A stretch of 64,000 nt of DNA from Luscinia megarhynchos (taxonomy: Eukaryota; Chordata; Aves; Passeriformes; Turdidae), in assembly GCA_034336665.1 (NCBI GenBank), contig CM067592.1, positions 36,273,889 through 36,337,888 on the forward strand, written 5' to 3'. Below, one piece after another: positions 31,710 to 45,014 of this stretch. Position numbers and translations under genes: made by a program. The notes below the pieces were generated by a model. The model was not told the origin of the DNA, made no database searches, and was given only the letters and a program-made list of their open reading frames with translations. Position 1 is the stretch's first letter, and each line of letters opens with the position of its first letter.

Positions 31710-33601
31710 CTCATTTTTTTTCTGGCAGTAGAATTTTAAGAGGATAAAGAACTGTTTCATTAAATATATTGCCAGATATTCTTTGATAACACATCACTGT
31801 TGCAATTATTTCACAGCCAGTATAAATATAAATGGGGGGGGGAGAAAAAACAGAAGCATCATGAACGACAGTCAGGATGATCACAAATCATTTTTCCTAA
31901 TGTTTTTGTCATCTATGTTCCTCATACTGCCTCAGCCCAGGCCCACAAAATAAAACTGTGATGCTATCAGGAGAATATGGATTCTTTCCAGATTGATTTA
32001 CCAGATGCCTGTCACCACGAAGTCTCTTTGGAAGGCTAACTGATAGGCTGGGCTCTTTGCAAATTACTGCTCTGCATGCAGTCCTTTTGCAGCTTATTAT
32101 GCTGCCAATGTTATTTTCTGACTATGAGATTTAGTGCAGTATACTGCCTGGCACTATCCATGTAAAAGATTTTTCTTGCTTGTGAGCTAAGCAAAGGGCA
32201 GGGTCCTGCATTCTTGGCAGCCTGTCATATGCATGAGCTGTTTGTTTTTTGGATTCAGCAAGCAGAGTTTTAAATCATCTTTAGCAAAACAAGACACAGA
32301 GAAAAAAGAGAGATCAAAACAGAGCTGAATATTTCATGCCATAATTTTGGCAGCACATCTCGTCTTGTCTTCTAGATTGAAAAGCACCAATAAAAAAGGG
32401 AATTTTGCAGTTTTCAATTGCGTGACTTTTCCATGCTCCTTGAGTATCCTCAAATATTCTAGGACTGATCTTTCATGCCATATCAGCCATTTTTAAAGAA
32501 AAGAATCTAGTGTTGAATAGTTGTGTGGGAAAAGCATAATTGTGTTAAAGTAAAGGTCAATGCCTATGCACAGTGAGTGGAATGTGGCTCTCAACAGAAA
32601 ACCAATAGATACTGTTTGAATCTGCAAAACAGAGACTGTATATTGTTTAAAATATATAGGTCCAATATTGCCATTTTCTGCAAAGAGAATGCCGTTGAAA
32701 GTAATTAAAAATTCTTACACAATTTCTACCTGTTCACATAGACACACACAGTTGTGATTCTTATACCAGTCATGCTTGGAGGAACATACATTTTTGGCCA
32801 ATAATTATTTCCATCACAATTTGGAAATGGGATGATTGGTGGGTTTGGACCTTGTATATGCACACATATTATTATTCAATATTTACCTGGTTTTCCATCT
32901 TGATCATCTTAATAGAATAAAATGCTAAATAGAACACAAGTAAACAGAAGGTTATGCTGTACTGCACACAGTAAAAAGCCCTTCAAATATGTATTTCAAT
33001 ACAGCTAAAATGGCATAAATTATAAAATGCAAATGAGTTTCATGGAGAGGTTTATGCAGTTCCACTGAACAGTGTGAGACTGAAGGTACGTCTAGTCTTC
33101 AGACACTGCTAGCTCAAAAACTGTGACATGAGCTTGATGCAGACTGCAAAGCTATTCAGAAGCAGGATGAATGTTCCTTGTCTGAGGCATACACTTCTTC
33201 CTCTGTGCTACTCACAATGTGCAAGCTAGTTGCTTTAAACGTAGCTTATGTTTATATGTTCTCAATTGTGTCATTAGGGATATGGAAAACAGCATTATGC
33301 TAATTAACATGATCAGGCAATAAATATACATGTAAATGAAGCTTCCTTCCTTAGTTATTCCTTTTAATTTATTACATTTTAGTACATTCATTTAAGGTGG
33401 AAGACAGGAAAAATGGAAAGGAATACAATAGGAAAAAATAAAAGGAATAGATCTGTTTAGCCTTCAGATAGCCCAAAACAGTCAATAAATCTGCACCTGT
33501 AGTTGAATAAATTCTTATTGTAATTAAAGTTCACAGGGGTATTGATGGATTTAAAAACTGCCTGAGAATCTCAGAACTCCTAGCTTTAAAATAATTCTGA
33601 C

Positions 33602-33615
33602 CCCAAAATTTTGGG
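33602..33615. repeat. Perfect 14-bp palindrome
   Basis: CCCAAAATTTTGGG is self-complementary without a spacer. No other evidence supports a function. Confidence 0.7.
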
Positions 33616-35080
33616 AGAACCAGTTTTCTTGCCGTCCTGCTGCTGTTCAAGTCAACTTTGAAAAACAGAAAGAAGTAGTTGTTAAGTTCAGCTTAAGAAC
33701 TGGAGAAATGCAGATTTTCTTTATTAAGGATGCAGACAATAGATGGAAATTGTGTCCCTAAATCACATGTAAAAGTGTGGAGCAATATGTTGCAGAAGTA
33801 TTGGTGATTTTTTCTCATAAAGGACACAGAAAGTAAGCAAAAATACAAAAGAAGGAAAGGCTAATGGACAAACAGGGATACAGTGAAAAGGGCCAAAAAG
33901 CATTTGAGATTGGCCTTGAAAAGAATACTAAAATAGAAAAGAGGAGTCTCATGAACATTTAAATGTCAAGGGTATGAGGAGGAAAGTGATGCCACTGCAG
34001 ACATGATGATGTGGGAGGCAGAGTTAGTTTGGCATTAAAGCAAAATTAATTTCTAACATCAGGTCCTGAAAGGATACTGATAATTATGAAGATACAGGAA
34101 AAGGGGCCAATGGGACTAAGAGTATATGAAAGTTAAACCTGGAACACACGTAGAGAAGAGATCCTTGAGCAATGAGGGACATTGACAGCATGTTTTATGG
34201 TTGGACACAAAGAGGACGGCAAACTCTTAAAGCAGCATAAACCATCCCTGCTGCCCAAATCAGAGGTCCTGCCCTCCTCTTGTCTCAACAGCTAATTCCT
34301 ACTTTTCTGCACTAGCATCAATGTTTCTGCAGCCACTGAACACACTTTGTTAATGAAACATTCCAGCTAAAAAACAAGCTTGCTTTTTTTTTCCTTGGGT
34401 GCAGACAGGACAGAATACTTCTCCAAACCAAAGTACAGCACAAGGGCATTCCTGATTAAAATATTTGTTGAAGGAGAGTCTAAAAGAACTGTACTATATG
34501 AGTGCTTCAAACCGACATTAGGGATGAAAGAATACTATTTAAACTAAAGAACAAAGCTCACACGAGAACAAATTAATGCAATCTGGCTATCAAAGAATTT
34601 AAGCAAGAGACTAGGAATAGATTTCTAACAATTAAAGCATGAGGTTCTTTGACAACCTTTGAACTTAGAAGAAAAGAATCTCATTTTAAGGTGGCACAGT
34701 GCAATTTATGAAGAGAATGATTCAATGCAGACTAGCTATGTCTTAGGATGCAAGCAGATTAGAGGACTTGGTGTGCTCTGCATAATTCTTAGCTTAGGTG
34801 CCTTGAAGCACATAAAGAACCAAAACTCCTGGTAGTGTCAGAAATACTTGGTTCAGCAGAGTGCCAGTGTGAGTAGCAGCCTGAAGCACCGATACTTTTG
34901 TCTCAATCAGTGTACCCCATCATTATTTTGCATAGAATATTCAAATTAGAGCTGTTAGTATTTATGAAAGACACTTCAAAGTGGGTGAATTTTCAGGGAA
35001 AATAAAAAGTTTTGAAAATGTTTCTCATTTATGAGAATACTTGCCAGTAATTCTGCAACTCTTTTTTGGAACTTCTTATC

Positions 35081-35114
35081 TTCTGTTGTGTGTATGAAAC
35101 TACACACAACAGAA
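35081..35114. repeat. Perfect hairpin: 14-bp arms, 6-nt loop
   Basis: The left arm ttctgttgtgtgta (35081-35094) is exactly complementary to the right arm tacacacaacagaa (35101-35114), around the loop tgaaac. Complementarity ends sharply at both arm bases. The stem is too short for a canonical microRNA precursor. It may be a fold-back replication product or a structured intronic RNA element. Confidence 0.9.
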
Positions 35115-36699
35115 AACCAGGTTTGACTACATCTTCTCCATGACCATGACAGGGAAAAACCCATCTTTGAATACAGCATGCAGTCACTTTGTGCTTGGCT
35201 TTGGTTTGATATAATTAAACTTTAACTCTCAACATTCCAGGCAGGTTGAGTTCTAGTTTTACAGATGTTTCTGTTTGACTATAACAGGAGAAAATATTGC
35301 TTTATCTTGTTTCCCAGTGTCCTCCATTACTTATTAATGAAAGTTAGAAGATTTTAAAGGATGAAAACATGCAATGGTTCTGCTTCTTTTCCAGCTGTAT
35401 CTCCTTTCTGTTTTCTTCACACTTTTTTTTTAAAAGGGTGACAATTTGAACTTACCTTTTCAGCTCATGGCCATTTCAGATCATGAGTGGCTTCTATTTG
35501 TAACAAGGGTTATTACAACCGTTGCTGGTTCAGAGGTCACTTTAAGTCACAAAATTGCAGCTTTGCTGCAAAAGAAGTTCTGGGGCTTCCACTCTGGATT
35601 GTGCTTGTCTCTGGATGGAGTTTTAATGTAAAGCAAATTCATCACATTCATTATTGCATATTATGTGCGATACTCCAAGCTTCTTTCACAGAAGGTACAA
35701 AGCCATTATAGCCTCAGTCACTCTAGAGCATTCAAGTTCTGAAAGTCTGTTCGTGTTCTTGACATCCCAAAGATGATCAGAAAGTCCAGCAGCAGCAGTC
35801 CAACCCTGATATGACAACCAGGACACTTGGTCAGTCTTCCTGAATCTTGCGCAGTGGAGATAGGGGAACGGACAGACTCGTTTTCCTGTGGTATGTAACA
35901 GAAGAAGATGTAATAAAGCAAACCTATACCTGTTATTCTCAAAGGTGAATGGTAATTTTCCCTCAATCCACCTTTCCAACAGCTTCCACAGATTCTAGAA
36001 AAAACATAATTTTCTGTTAGAAGGGGACCAGTGGAAGTTGCCTGGAAGTTAATTGAATGTTCATCCTTTCTTCTGTTGCTGAGTTTGGGACCCTGTTGAA
36101 TAATATCAAGATGAGCTGTTTGATTTCTAGTGGGTATCTGGGTGCATTTTTCTGATCTTGGTCTCCATTGCAAGCATTGGGAGCCTTGAACTGAAGACAA
36201 CATAAGCCCCAGGGTGGCTATGGAAATTTTGCTCCTCACTGAAATCCCAGAGACTAAAACTCCGCAACTGTAATTTCAATTATATAGGATGATCCTGTCT
36301 TTTAAAGACCAGCTACTCAGAATTTAAAAGGAGCCTGGAGACTTCTGTGGACAGGTGGGTTAAATTACTGTTATCACCAGACAGCTATTTCAAGATTACT
36401 ACCCTCTGAATAGCAAATCCCCTACTCCCATGAAACACTAACAAAATATGAAGTTTACTTGTCCTTCTAAGATTCTTCTGGCACTCAACTCATAATGTGA
36501 AATTTCCAGTCCTTCACCTCAACACTTTCTTCTGCTCTATAGAAAAAAACCTGACCATGCAAGTTTCTAGTATGTCAGACTAAGATCCTGAAATCAAAAG
36601 ACTTAGATACTCTTTTGGTTTCATTAGTTTTTGATGTGCAAATGCTAAAATTGGTTCTCTCACATGCATGGAAGAGTAGGTGGATTGTTGTTTTCCACT

Positions 36700-36840
36700 T
36701 CTGTGAGACCCCACCTGGAGTGCTGCATCCAGCTCTGGGGCTCCCAGCATAAGAAGGACATGGACCTGTTGGAGTGAGTCCACAGGAGGCCTCTAAGATG
36801 ATGTGAAGACAGGCTGAGAGAGTGGAGTTCTTCAGCCTTG
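36700..36840 (+). mobile_element. CR1 LINE fragment (ORF2 3' region), truncated at both ends
   Basis: The segment from ccccacctggagtgctgc through gctctggggctcccagca and aagaaggacatggacctg to gacaggctgagagagtgg and ttcagcctt follows the CR1 reverse-transcriptase C-terminal region that I recognise from avian genomes. A stop in the Leu-Leu-Glu-Arg region and an internal deletion before gacaggctg show it is dead. It covers only about 140 bp and lacks the CR1 3' terminal octamer repeats. Its two ends have no visible target duplication, as expected for an old fragment. Confidence 0.85.
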
Positions 36841-39800
36841 TGGTTAAAAAGAAATATTTAACAGCTCCCTCATTTGCTGAGCACAGTCTAGCAAATGTAG
36901 GGAACTAAAAAGAGATTGTATGGAAAAACATTATAAGATCCTTGATTTAAATTGTTTTCCATAATGCATATTTAGATTGCTAATAGCACTGGGATCTTTT
37001 GCTCCAGAGGGAGAAAACCCATATGTATCATACATGTGATATAAAAATATTTATATAGAAATGATACAGTTGTAAACATGTGAGCAGTTGCACTGATGAA
37101 GTACATTCACAAATGCTTCTGCCTTTATTCACTACACATGGATGTGGTTTCCCAAGGACTTGTTGTAAAATGCCAAACATCTTCAGACATTTCATTATGT
37201 TTTAATTCAGCATGCAAAGGTTGTTTTTCATTTTCCTATCAAATGAAAGGTTTAACCCATTGCTGCTGATGCACAATGCACCTGGTACATTAAAATAAGC
37301 AACAATGTGTGGTGCAAAACTGGCCCATCTTCAAAATTTGACAACTCATAGATACATGGGGCTCTCCATTCTGGCCTAATATTCTCTGACTAGGGGGATA
37401 CTTTCCTGACCACCCTACCCTGCCTAAGAATGCTCAATATGCAGACTCTATCCTTTCCAAAAAATGTCTGAGCCTGTTCTTAGATATGAATAACATTTTC
37501 TTACAAGTTACCTGCCCTATCTCTTGCCAGTTTTTGTGGGCATTTTCTCATACTGTGCCAGAGTCTATAAGCTCAGGATGTGGGATGCTAGAGGTCGCTT
37601 CTGACAGTTCCCATTATTGCCTGTGTGTGAACAGTCCATAGATTTAATCTCATCCTTATTTGCATCTACTGGTACTGTTTGTTACTGTGGGAGCAAGCTC
37701 CAGAATTTTAGTACTCATTATGTACAAAAATACTTTCATCTGTTCTGAATTTATCTCCTGGTAATTTTCTTGAGTGTTCTCTTGTTACAGTTCTTCAGAT
37801 TTTGTTAATAACTATCCTGCAGTAGTTGCTGACCAACCTCACTTTATCCATCATTTTAGTGAGTTTTTAAGCCTCAACTGAAGTTTAGTTCTCCTATTCT
37901 GTGCCTTTCCAATTTCATTGCATCCTCCTTAAGATCTGGAGACTTAGACTGCATTCCATTAAGAACTGCACACTGAAGACATATGAAGGGGCCATGCCTT
38001 TGTAAAACAGCAGAACTATGCCCTGTGCCATGTTATAGGCAACTGTGCTGGTGATGCTCACTCTCTTTAGTTTTTGTGGCAGCTGTTGCTCACTGAGCTG
38101 TTGATCATGTATTTAGATAACTGAAATTTTTCCCCCAGGGTTGGACTACCTGGCAACGCCCTTCCATCTCTAGGTATTGAAGATGTTGAATGTAGCTGGC
38201 TGTAGCATTGGCTTCTGAGGACTTCACTACAGCCTTCTCTCTGACCTGAGAAGTGACCTTGAAGTCCTACTTACTGCTTCTTGTAATTTAACCAGTTTTC
38301 ACTCCCTAAAAAGGCCTTTTCTAAACCTTGTATTAATTTTTTTTTTTAACATCCTGGGGTGCAGAGCCTTATCAAAGATGTTTGTTTTGAAAATCCACAT
38401 ATGCTTTGTTTGTTCACATTCATCCTGTGGAACACCTTTGGGCTGACAGAGTAGTATCTCTTCCTGCAGATTTTTTTTTTCCACTCTGTTCAGAAAGATA
38501 CAGATTTTTTTTTTCCATGCATCAGCTCTCTTTTTCTTTTAATAAGAAACCTGAAATTTCCTACCTGCATGCCTACTGACTTAGGTGAATCCCTGGTAAT
38601 GTTAACCAGTTTTTCTATTTGCTTGGGAAAAAAAATCTTTTTTTTCTTCCTGTCAATCCTTTAACATTTTTTGTTTCAAACATTATTTCCTATTTAATAA
38701 AATAATTCTCAATTGTATAAAACCAGAGGCTTACATAAATGCTGCAAACACTGTAAAATAGCTTTTTTTCTTAATTTAGGCATTTTTATATCTTGCAAAC
38801 ATTTCTTTTGCACCTTTTATCTACCAATTTGTGTAGTAGCAACTCACACGTGACAGACCTAGGGTACTGAAATTTATAATGGGTCAGTCCTTTTTTCCTT
38901 TTCAAATCAATGGCAAGATCAGGTGCAGGGCAACATAAAAGTCCCTGAAAGAAATAATCTAAGCAGAAGTCTCCTTTGGTGGTCTTAGCTGAGGAGGAAG
39001 TATCCCTTTGGGAAGCCAGCTGGGCTGTCTGTCCTTTGTTGTCACGCCTGAGATCTGCACTGCAGTAGGTCCCCCTGTTTCACAGGAATACCAAGCAGTG
39101 CTTTTGTTGGGTGTGTTGGGTACTTCAGCTCCAAAACCCTGCGACACTTCATGGCACAGAAAGTTCTCACTTGTATCTGAAGTAAATTTTCAGTACTAAT
39201 CTGGTTGTTCAAGAAGTTGGAACAGAGAAGGAGAGTTGAAACATTTGTTATGTCTCTTGCATAAGTGGGTCTGCCTGGGACATAAACAGCTTCATCTTGT
39301 CTTCAGAAAAGTGCTGACCCGGTGGGGTTTTCTTCTTCCCTGTTTTGTTTGTGTATTTTGGGGAGTATGCCAGTTTTATTGACCTTCTGAGGGCTCCCTT
39401 CATGAATAAATCATATCATAGGGAGCTTTGCTTAGAAAAAGACACACAAGGAGATTCTCTGCTGCTTGCCCGAAAGCTTACAAGGAGACTGGGTAGAAGG
39501 GACAGTATCCCTTGAAGGCTGAAATTTGTGTGCTAAGATTGAAGCAAATATTCCTTTTGCCTTTATTATATGCCTGTAAATCCTCAGGAGGCAGAACAAA
39601 AGTGCAATTCCCATAGCCACACAGCATGAAGCAGAGACCAGAATTCTTTTGGACACAGAGCTGGTGTTGAACTAGGTGCCTGCCCAGAAAAGGCATCAGC
39701 GCATGCAGACCGTGCCACAAATGCTGCATTTTCATGCGACTCCAGTCCAGCAGTTAGCCTGGGAAAGGGAGGCAGGACTGAAAGGCTGGGCAGAGGATCA

Positions 39801-40084
39801 CAGCCTTATTGCCTAGGCAGGGGTTTGTCCTCTGCCAGCTTGTGCCTGAGGCGCCCTCAAACCATTTGCTTGCTGTAATCAGCCCTTTTTCAGGCTATAA
39901 ACAATCCTTGAGATGTGTGATCCGTATCTGGGATTGTCAAAACCCCCCTGATGATATGATATGTGCATAATTTAGGGATATTTGATGCAGACAGCAAATG
40001 GATGGGAGGGAGGGGGCAGAGAGATATTTGAATCATTGTGAAGGAAAAAGCTGGTAACAGAGGTTTATCCTGTTTTTCTCCTAG

Positions 40085-40360
40085 ATGTCCGATTCCTTAT
40101 GCCCTGTATATACTCCTCTTGGTAGTGCCTTCGCAAAACAGCCCAGACCCGTTCCTGACACGGCCAGCCTTGCTCCTTCCCACTCCTCTACTTCTATTCC
40201 AGCATCCCCTTCTTTGAACTCCACCACAGGCATCCTCTCTCGAGGCTGGTGCGGCAGGTTCAGGGTGTTTGACGGCTCGGTTTCCATGGCAGCCGGGCTC
40301 CCCTGCTCCCAGACAGCAGCTGAGGAGGAGAAGGGAAGGAGAGCAAGGGAAAGTCATTAA
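40085..40360 (+). other. Open frame after a strong acceptor-like site (candidate cryptic terminal exon)
   Basis: A good pyrimidine tract (tgtttttctcctag) ends at 40084. It is followed at once by an ATG and 91 open codons to TAA at 40358-40360, in a GC-richer patch. If spliced from kinase exon C (phase 0), this frame is the one that would be read, giving a kinase truncated after DYYR with a Ser/Pro/Thr-rich tail. I recognise no domain, and the opposite strand is open too, which weakens the case. Confidence 0.15.
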
Positions 40361-40530
40361 ATGTGCCAATTAGCATGCAGGGCAGGCAGCGGCGGCAGCA
40401 GCAGGGGTTCCCGGGGACCAGGGGAAGAGGGCTGCTGTCCCTGGCTGGGCAGCAAGCAGGGTCCTGCACCGGGCACACACACAGCCTCGCCCTTGCACAT
40501 CAGCTCCCAGCATCATCCCCGCCCCACAAG
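40110..40530. promoter_or_regulatory. GC-rich, moderately CpG-containing patch
   Basis: This stretch is clearly richer in G+C and CpG than its flanks, with for example agcggcggcagcagcagg near 40388 and several CGG/CCGGG motifs. It also has overlapping open frames on both strands. It could be a regulatory element or an exonic remnant; the sequence alone does not decide. Confidence 0.25.
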
Positions 40531-41049
40531 ACAAATGGCATGTGAAAATAGAGAAATTCCCTAACAGGGACAAAAAATACACGAACTGCAGAAAGGGGAA
40601 GGAGTAGGGGAACTTAACTTGGATGAAGACTTGATATTTTCTCTGCTGCCTCTTAGCTTGTAGCCCAGGGCAGAACGGCATTACAGAAGAGATGAAGCTT
40701 GGAGACCAGGGTGTATTTTTACAGAGGCAGACAACACGGGTCTGCTAGATTGTAGTTATATGCCAAGCAACATGCTGCCCCCTCCTATAGAGAATGCAGT
40801 TTCTCTAGACATTAGGGTTTTTTTATTTTTTATTAAAAAACAGTGTCTTTCTTTTCGGGCTTTTTTTTTGTTTGTTTGTTTTTTGGTTTTGTTTTTTTTT
40901 AAATTCTCTGTTCTGTTAAATGGTTGCTGCGTTTTGTCCTGGATTGACAATACTTCAGTAAAGCTGCCTCTTACTGAAACTTTATGCAGCTGTGCAGGAT
41001 CTGTAAATGTTCTGTGATGTTTCTGAATGAACAGGGCAATGCAAAAGTC

Positions 41050-41650
41050 TGTCGTGGTTTAATCCCAGCGAGAGACTAATTACTGCACAGCTCCTTGATG
41101 ACTCCCCACCTCTGTTGGGAAGGGAGGGAGAATCAGAAAAAAAGTAAGACTTGTGAGTTGAGATAAGAATAGCTTAAAAATTGGCATAAAGTAAAATATT
41201 ATACTAATTATTATTTTAATATTTATATTTTAATAATATTATTAATAATGAAAAGGGGAGGGGCAAAGTAATAAAACCCAAGGAAAGAGTGATGCACAAT
41301 ACAATTGCTCAGCAATGCAATGCCCAGCCCATCCCACAGCAGTGATTGGTAGCTCGCAATCAACTCCCCCAGTTTATACACATAGGACATAGCATATGTT
41401 CTATACTATGGAATATCCCTCAGGCGAGTTTGGGTCAGCTGTCCTGGTAGTGCTCCCTCCTGGCTTTTTGTGCATCTGCTGGCTGGCAGAGCATGGGAAA
41501 CTGGAATGTCCTTGACTTAGGGTAAGCACTACTCAGCAGCAACTGAAAACTCAGTGTTTTATCAAGGTTATTCTCATACAAGATCCAAAACATACCACTG
41601 TACTAACTAGTAAGAAGAAAATTAACTCTATCACAGCTGCAAACAAGACA
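41050..41650 (-). mobile_element. Solo LTR of an avian endogenous retrovirus, minus strand
   Basis: A ~601 bp element bounded by TG and CA: tgtcgtggtttaatcccagc at one end and a stretch ending caaacaagaca at the other. Its interior follows an LTR family I recognise from many bird genomes. The cccccagtttata segment at 41366-41378 is, on the minus strand, TATAAACTGGGGG with a TATA box. The LTR leader-like gagttaattttcttcttac lies near the 41.6 kb end, and an AT-rich stretch near 41.2 kb corresponds to the family's T-rich region. No gag, pol or env sequence is attached on either side, so this is a recombination-derived solo LTR. The flanking 5-6 bp do not match, so the target duplication has decayed or the borders are off by a few bases. 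Family naming is from memory. Confidence 0.85.
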
Positions 41651-44600
41651 CAGAGAAAGATTATTAGATGGATTAGTTCTGTTGTGATACAGTGATGCTA
41701 AAATATTTAATATCTAAAAGGAGAGCATTCTAAGTATCATAATGGGACATTGATTAGAGCTACTTCAGATTTTTTTTTTAAACTCATGATCACTTTCTCC
41801 CATCATTTTGCTTTCTATGGAAAGAGTCTTCCTAGAGAAACATTAGAAAGATTTGCTTATCAATTAATTATTTTGTTGTTACTTGTTTTTGTTTAGGCTG
41901 TAATCCATTCTCATCTCAATGTAGTATGTTTTAGTGCTTTATCTGAGATCCAATTGTTTTAAGACATGTTTTATTGATCTCATGTGAATCTTTGTTTATT
42001 TGTTTTTTCCTATGAATATCCATAAAATGTGCCTTCTCTCAGTGCAGATCTTGAGCATCTGAGTTGTATATGAAGCAGTTTCAACAGGGAAAAAATTCCT
42101 TCTGGAAGTGATAATGAAAATAATTTAGATACCTGTGATATTGCATTAAGCCTCTAATCATGCCTCTGCCAACCTTTCACTGTGCCAAGATACCTGGGGC
42201 TTGAAACACACTGAATATCCCCTGAATGTTGCACCAAAGAGGTGGCACTGTGTGCAGGATCTGCTTTCCAAAAGCATAATACTCCCTTCCACCTCCCAGC
42301 CCTCCAACAACAGCTGCTGCTGAGATTCTTCTCTGTAAGTCTTTGCTTCAGAAATTAAGAGGATTCATGGTATCAAAAAATATGCTGCAGAATGTATGAC
42401 CTAAATGGAGCATCAGTAACATTTTATTTTCAATTGACTGAGTAATTTTTGGGTTATGTTTTCATTCAAACAAATCTTTTGGGAGCCTCTGGCTGCTGTG
42501 TTTTGCTAGGAAACACCAGTATTTTTAATTTTAATTTTTTTTGCAGTGCTCAGAATTAGGGGAAATGTTCAGTACTTTTGCCTGATACAGAATCAGGTAT
42601 TTCAAAACATCAGTAACTCTCACAGAGACAAGAACTTCTCTATCTGACCACCACAGTTTTGTTGAGTAGAATAGTAGGAGAACTATAAGTAGTCTAGGTA
42701 AAATTTATTTACAATTGGTTTGAATGTGTTGTGAAAGAGATTTTTAAGGGTAGACTTTCTCAGATCAAAATAATGGGGTGAACTTTTCTGTTTCCTTGTT
42801 GACTTCTTAGTCTGCTCATCCCATATCCTCTGCTGCTTCTAATTCTTCTGAATCACAATGTATTAGCATAATAGTCAAAACTTATTGTGATTCTTCAGTC
42901 TGTCAGTCTTTAGACTAAATACAACAATCTCTTCCTTTACAAGGCTTAATTCTTCTTTCTCATTCTTTGTATCAACAAAGCAGAACAAAAAGACCTAGGA
43001 CTTGGTTGCACATAGGCTGCTTCTAGATACCACTGCACTAGATAGAAAGATTTTCTATTATTTCAGATTAGTAAAATATGATTGAACTCTAGAACCAGCA
43101 TCCCAACTCATGCTGATAGATGCAGTTCCAGCTTTCATTTAAGTTATGGCATCTTTCTCTGCATAAACAGTGCCTTTTACCATAATAATTAATATTAACA
43201 AGGACAATATAGTGTTAACATAAAGCATTGATTTTAAAATACATTTGAATCTTCCAAATCATAATGGTGACATTTTTTCATTACTGTATGATGTTAAAGT
43301 TAATTACTCTGCAGATGAATTTGTGACAAATATACTGTAGTTGATTGGTATGCATCTCAGTACTAAAAATCAGCTGAAGATGTATAATATTGCTTCCCTT
43401 GCCCTCTGTATGAGAGCAACATCAGCAACTTGAATGGCATAGTCTTAAATCCCACAAAGATATAATTTCACCCTTGGTGCTAAGGCACGATAACAGAATG
43501 CAAGCCTTTGATACAAATAAAAAAGTTATTTACAGGTGCCTAACTTGCCAGTCGTGTATTTCAACTAGGCTCCTAAGGGAACTAGGACATCAAAAAGGCT
43601 TTTTGGACCAGTGTTGGACATTGCAGAAGAAATTCCTGGTTCAAATGCAGAATAACTAAAGGCTCTACTGCTGCAAGATGGAATACAAACGTACTTGCTG
43701 TTTTGGAGAAAACAATTATGGTTGTTCCTATGATGGCACACATAACCTCAAGACCTGCAGAAATTTGGGGCCAGTCTGCATGCTATGAGTTTTTCCTCAA
43801 ACCTCTGCCTGAGTTTCACCTAGAGAGACCCCACCTTCTGATGATGACAGCTGAAAAGCCCAGGGATTTTTGGACAGCCACTCACAACCCATGAAATCCA
43901 TCAGGAGCCAGTGGAAATTGCCTTGTCTCTGCTCACCCTCTGTGCTCTTCCCATTCCCACATCCTCTTTCAGTTGTACTGACACTCATCTTTATTCCTTT
44001 CCCCAGAGCTAGGGTGCCATATTGTTCACCATTTTGTATCTGCATCTTCATTAAAGTGCTACTGCTGAGCATAAAGAGGCCCTTACTTGAGCAAGTGCAT
44101 TGGGGAGGAGTAGCCTGCATTAGTTTCATTTAACAAGGAACATTCACCCCTACTTCTGTTATAGTTAAGACAGTTGTGGAGACAATAATTTCCTTTTGCC
44201 ATTATTGTGCTCTCCTGCCACAGAAAGACATGGAATCTGGGAAGTTGTCCGACCTTAAAGAGCAAGAATTTGAATTGCATTTTGTCCTGGAATTGTAATA
44301 CTTAGTTCCTGTCTGATCCAAGTGCTTTCTATATTGGCTCAGATATGATATTCATTACTATCTCTTCAAAACAAGCAGGGAAAGTACATGGAACTTTATT
44401 TCTTCCTTTCAAATGTCTAACTTGACAATTTCAACAGTTCTCACTGGAAGCATCTCTTGCTTTCCACCAAAGAAGACATACCGACCATAACAGAGTTGCT
44501 TTACCGCACACACGGCAGTGTATCTATAATGTTATATAGAGCTATATATATACAGTAACAAATCAAAATTAAGTGGCAAAAATTTTGGGATAGAGTCTCC

Positions 44601-44982
44601 ATGATCTTTCATTAACCCAGTTCTTTCACTACGTAGTTCAAGGTTCTCAGCATCCAAGCAACCAATCACTCATGTAGCAATGAGTATTTAAATATAATAT
44701 ATAAATATAATGAGTATGTAAAGTCTTCAAAATAATTTAAAAGCAAGTCCAAACAGATAAATGTAGACTTCAAAGACTTGGAGGACATTCATTTAAAATG
44801 TTCACACGTACTTGCCATACTAGCAAGGCAGTCTCCTTTGTCAGTGTTGACTACTCAGCATAAGCTCACTGATAAAATTAACAAGTCATAAAATTAACAC
44901 TCTGTTCTGAAAGGCTGGGGTAATCATAGAGAAAGGGTTTTCATGATACGGTGGGTTTTCAAACTCAAAATTATCATGGTAC

Positions 44983-45014
44983 GAAGAAGATTCTATTAGA
45001 AGAAGATTCTATTA
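44983..45014. repeat. Perfect 16-bp tandem duplication
   Basis: gaagaagattctatta occurs twice head to tail (44983-44998 and 44999-45014) without mismatch, indicating a recent slippage event. Confidence 0.9.

Noticed and set aside
31397..31760. REEKR- and SLLFS-repeat open frames on both strands
   Set aside because: Artefacts of the CTCTT microsatellite, which has no stop codon in several frames.
35718..36239. 173-codon minus-strand open frame with a signal-peptide-like start and two hydrophobic stretches
   Set aside because: The hydrophobic segments are suggestive, but the composition is like the surrounding AT-rich intron, no family is recognised, and the length is within chance expectation. 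Conservation or a minus-strand transcript would be needed.
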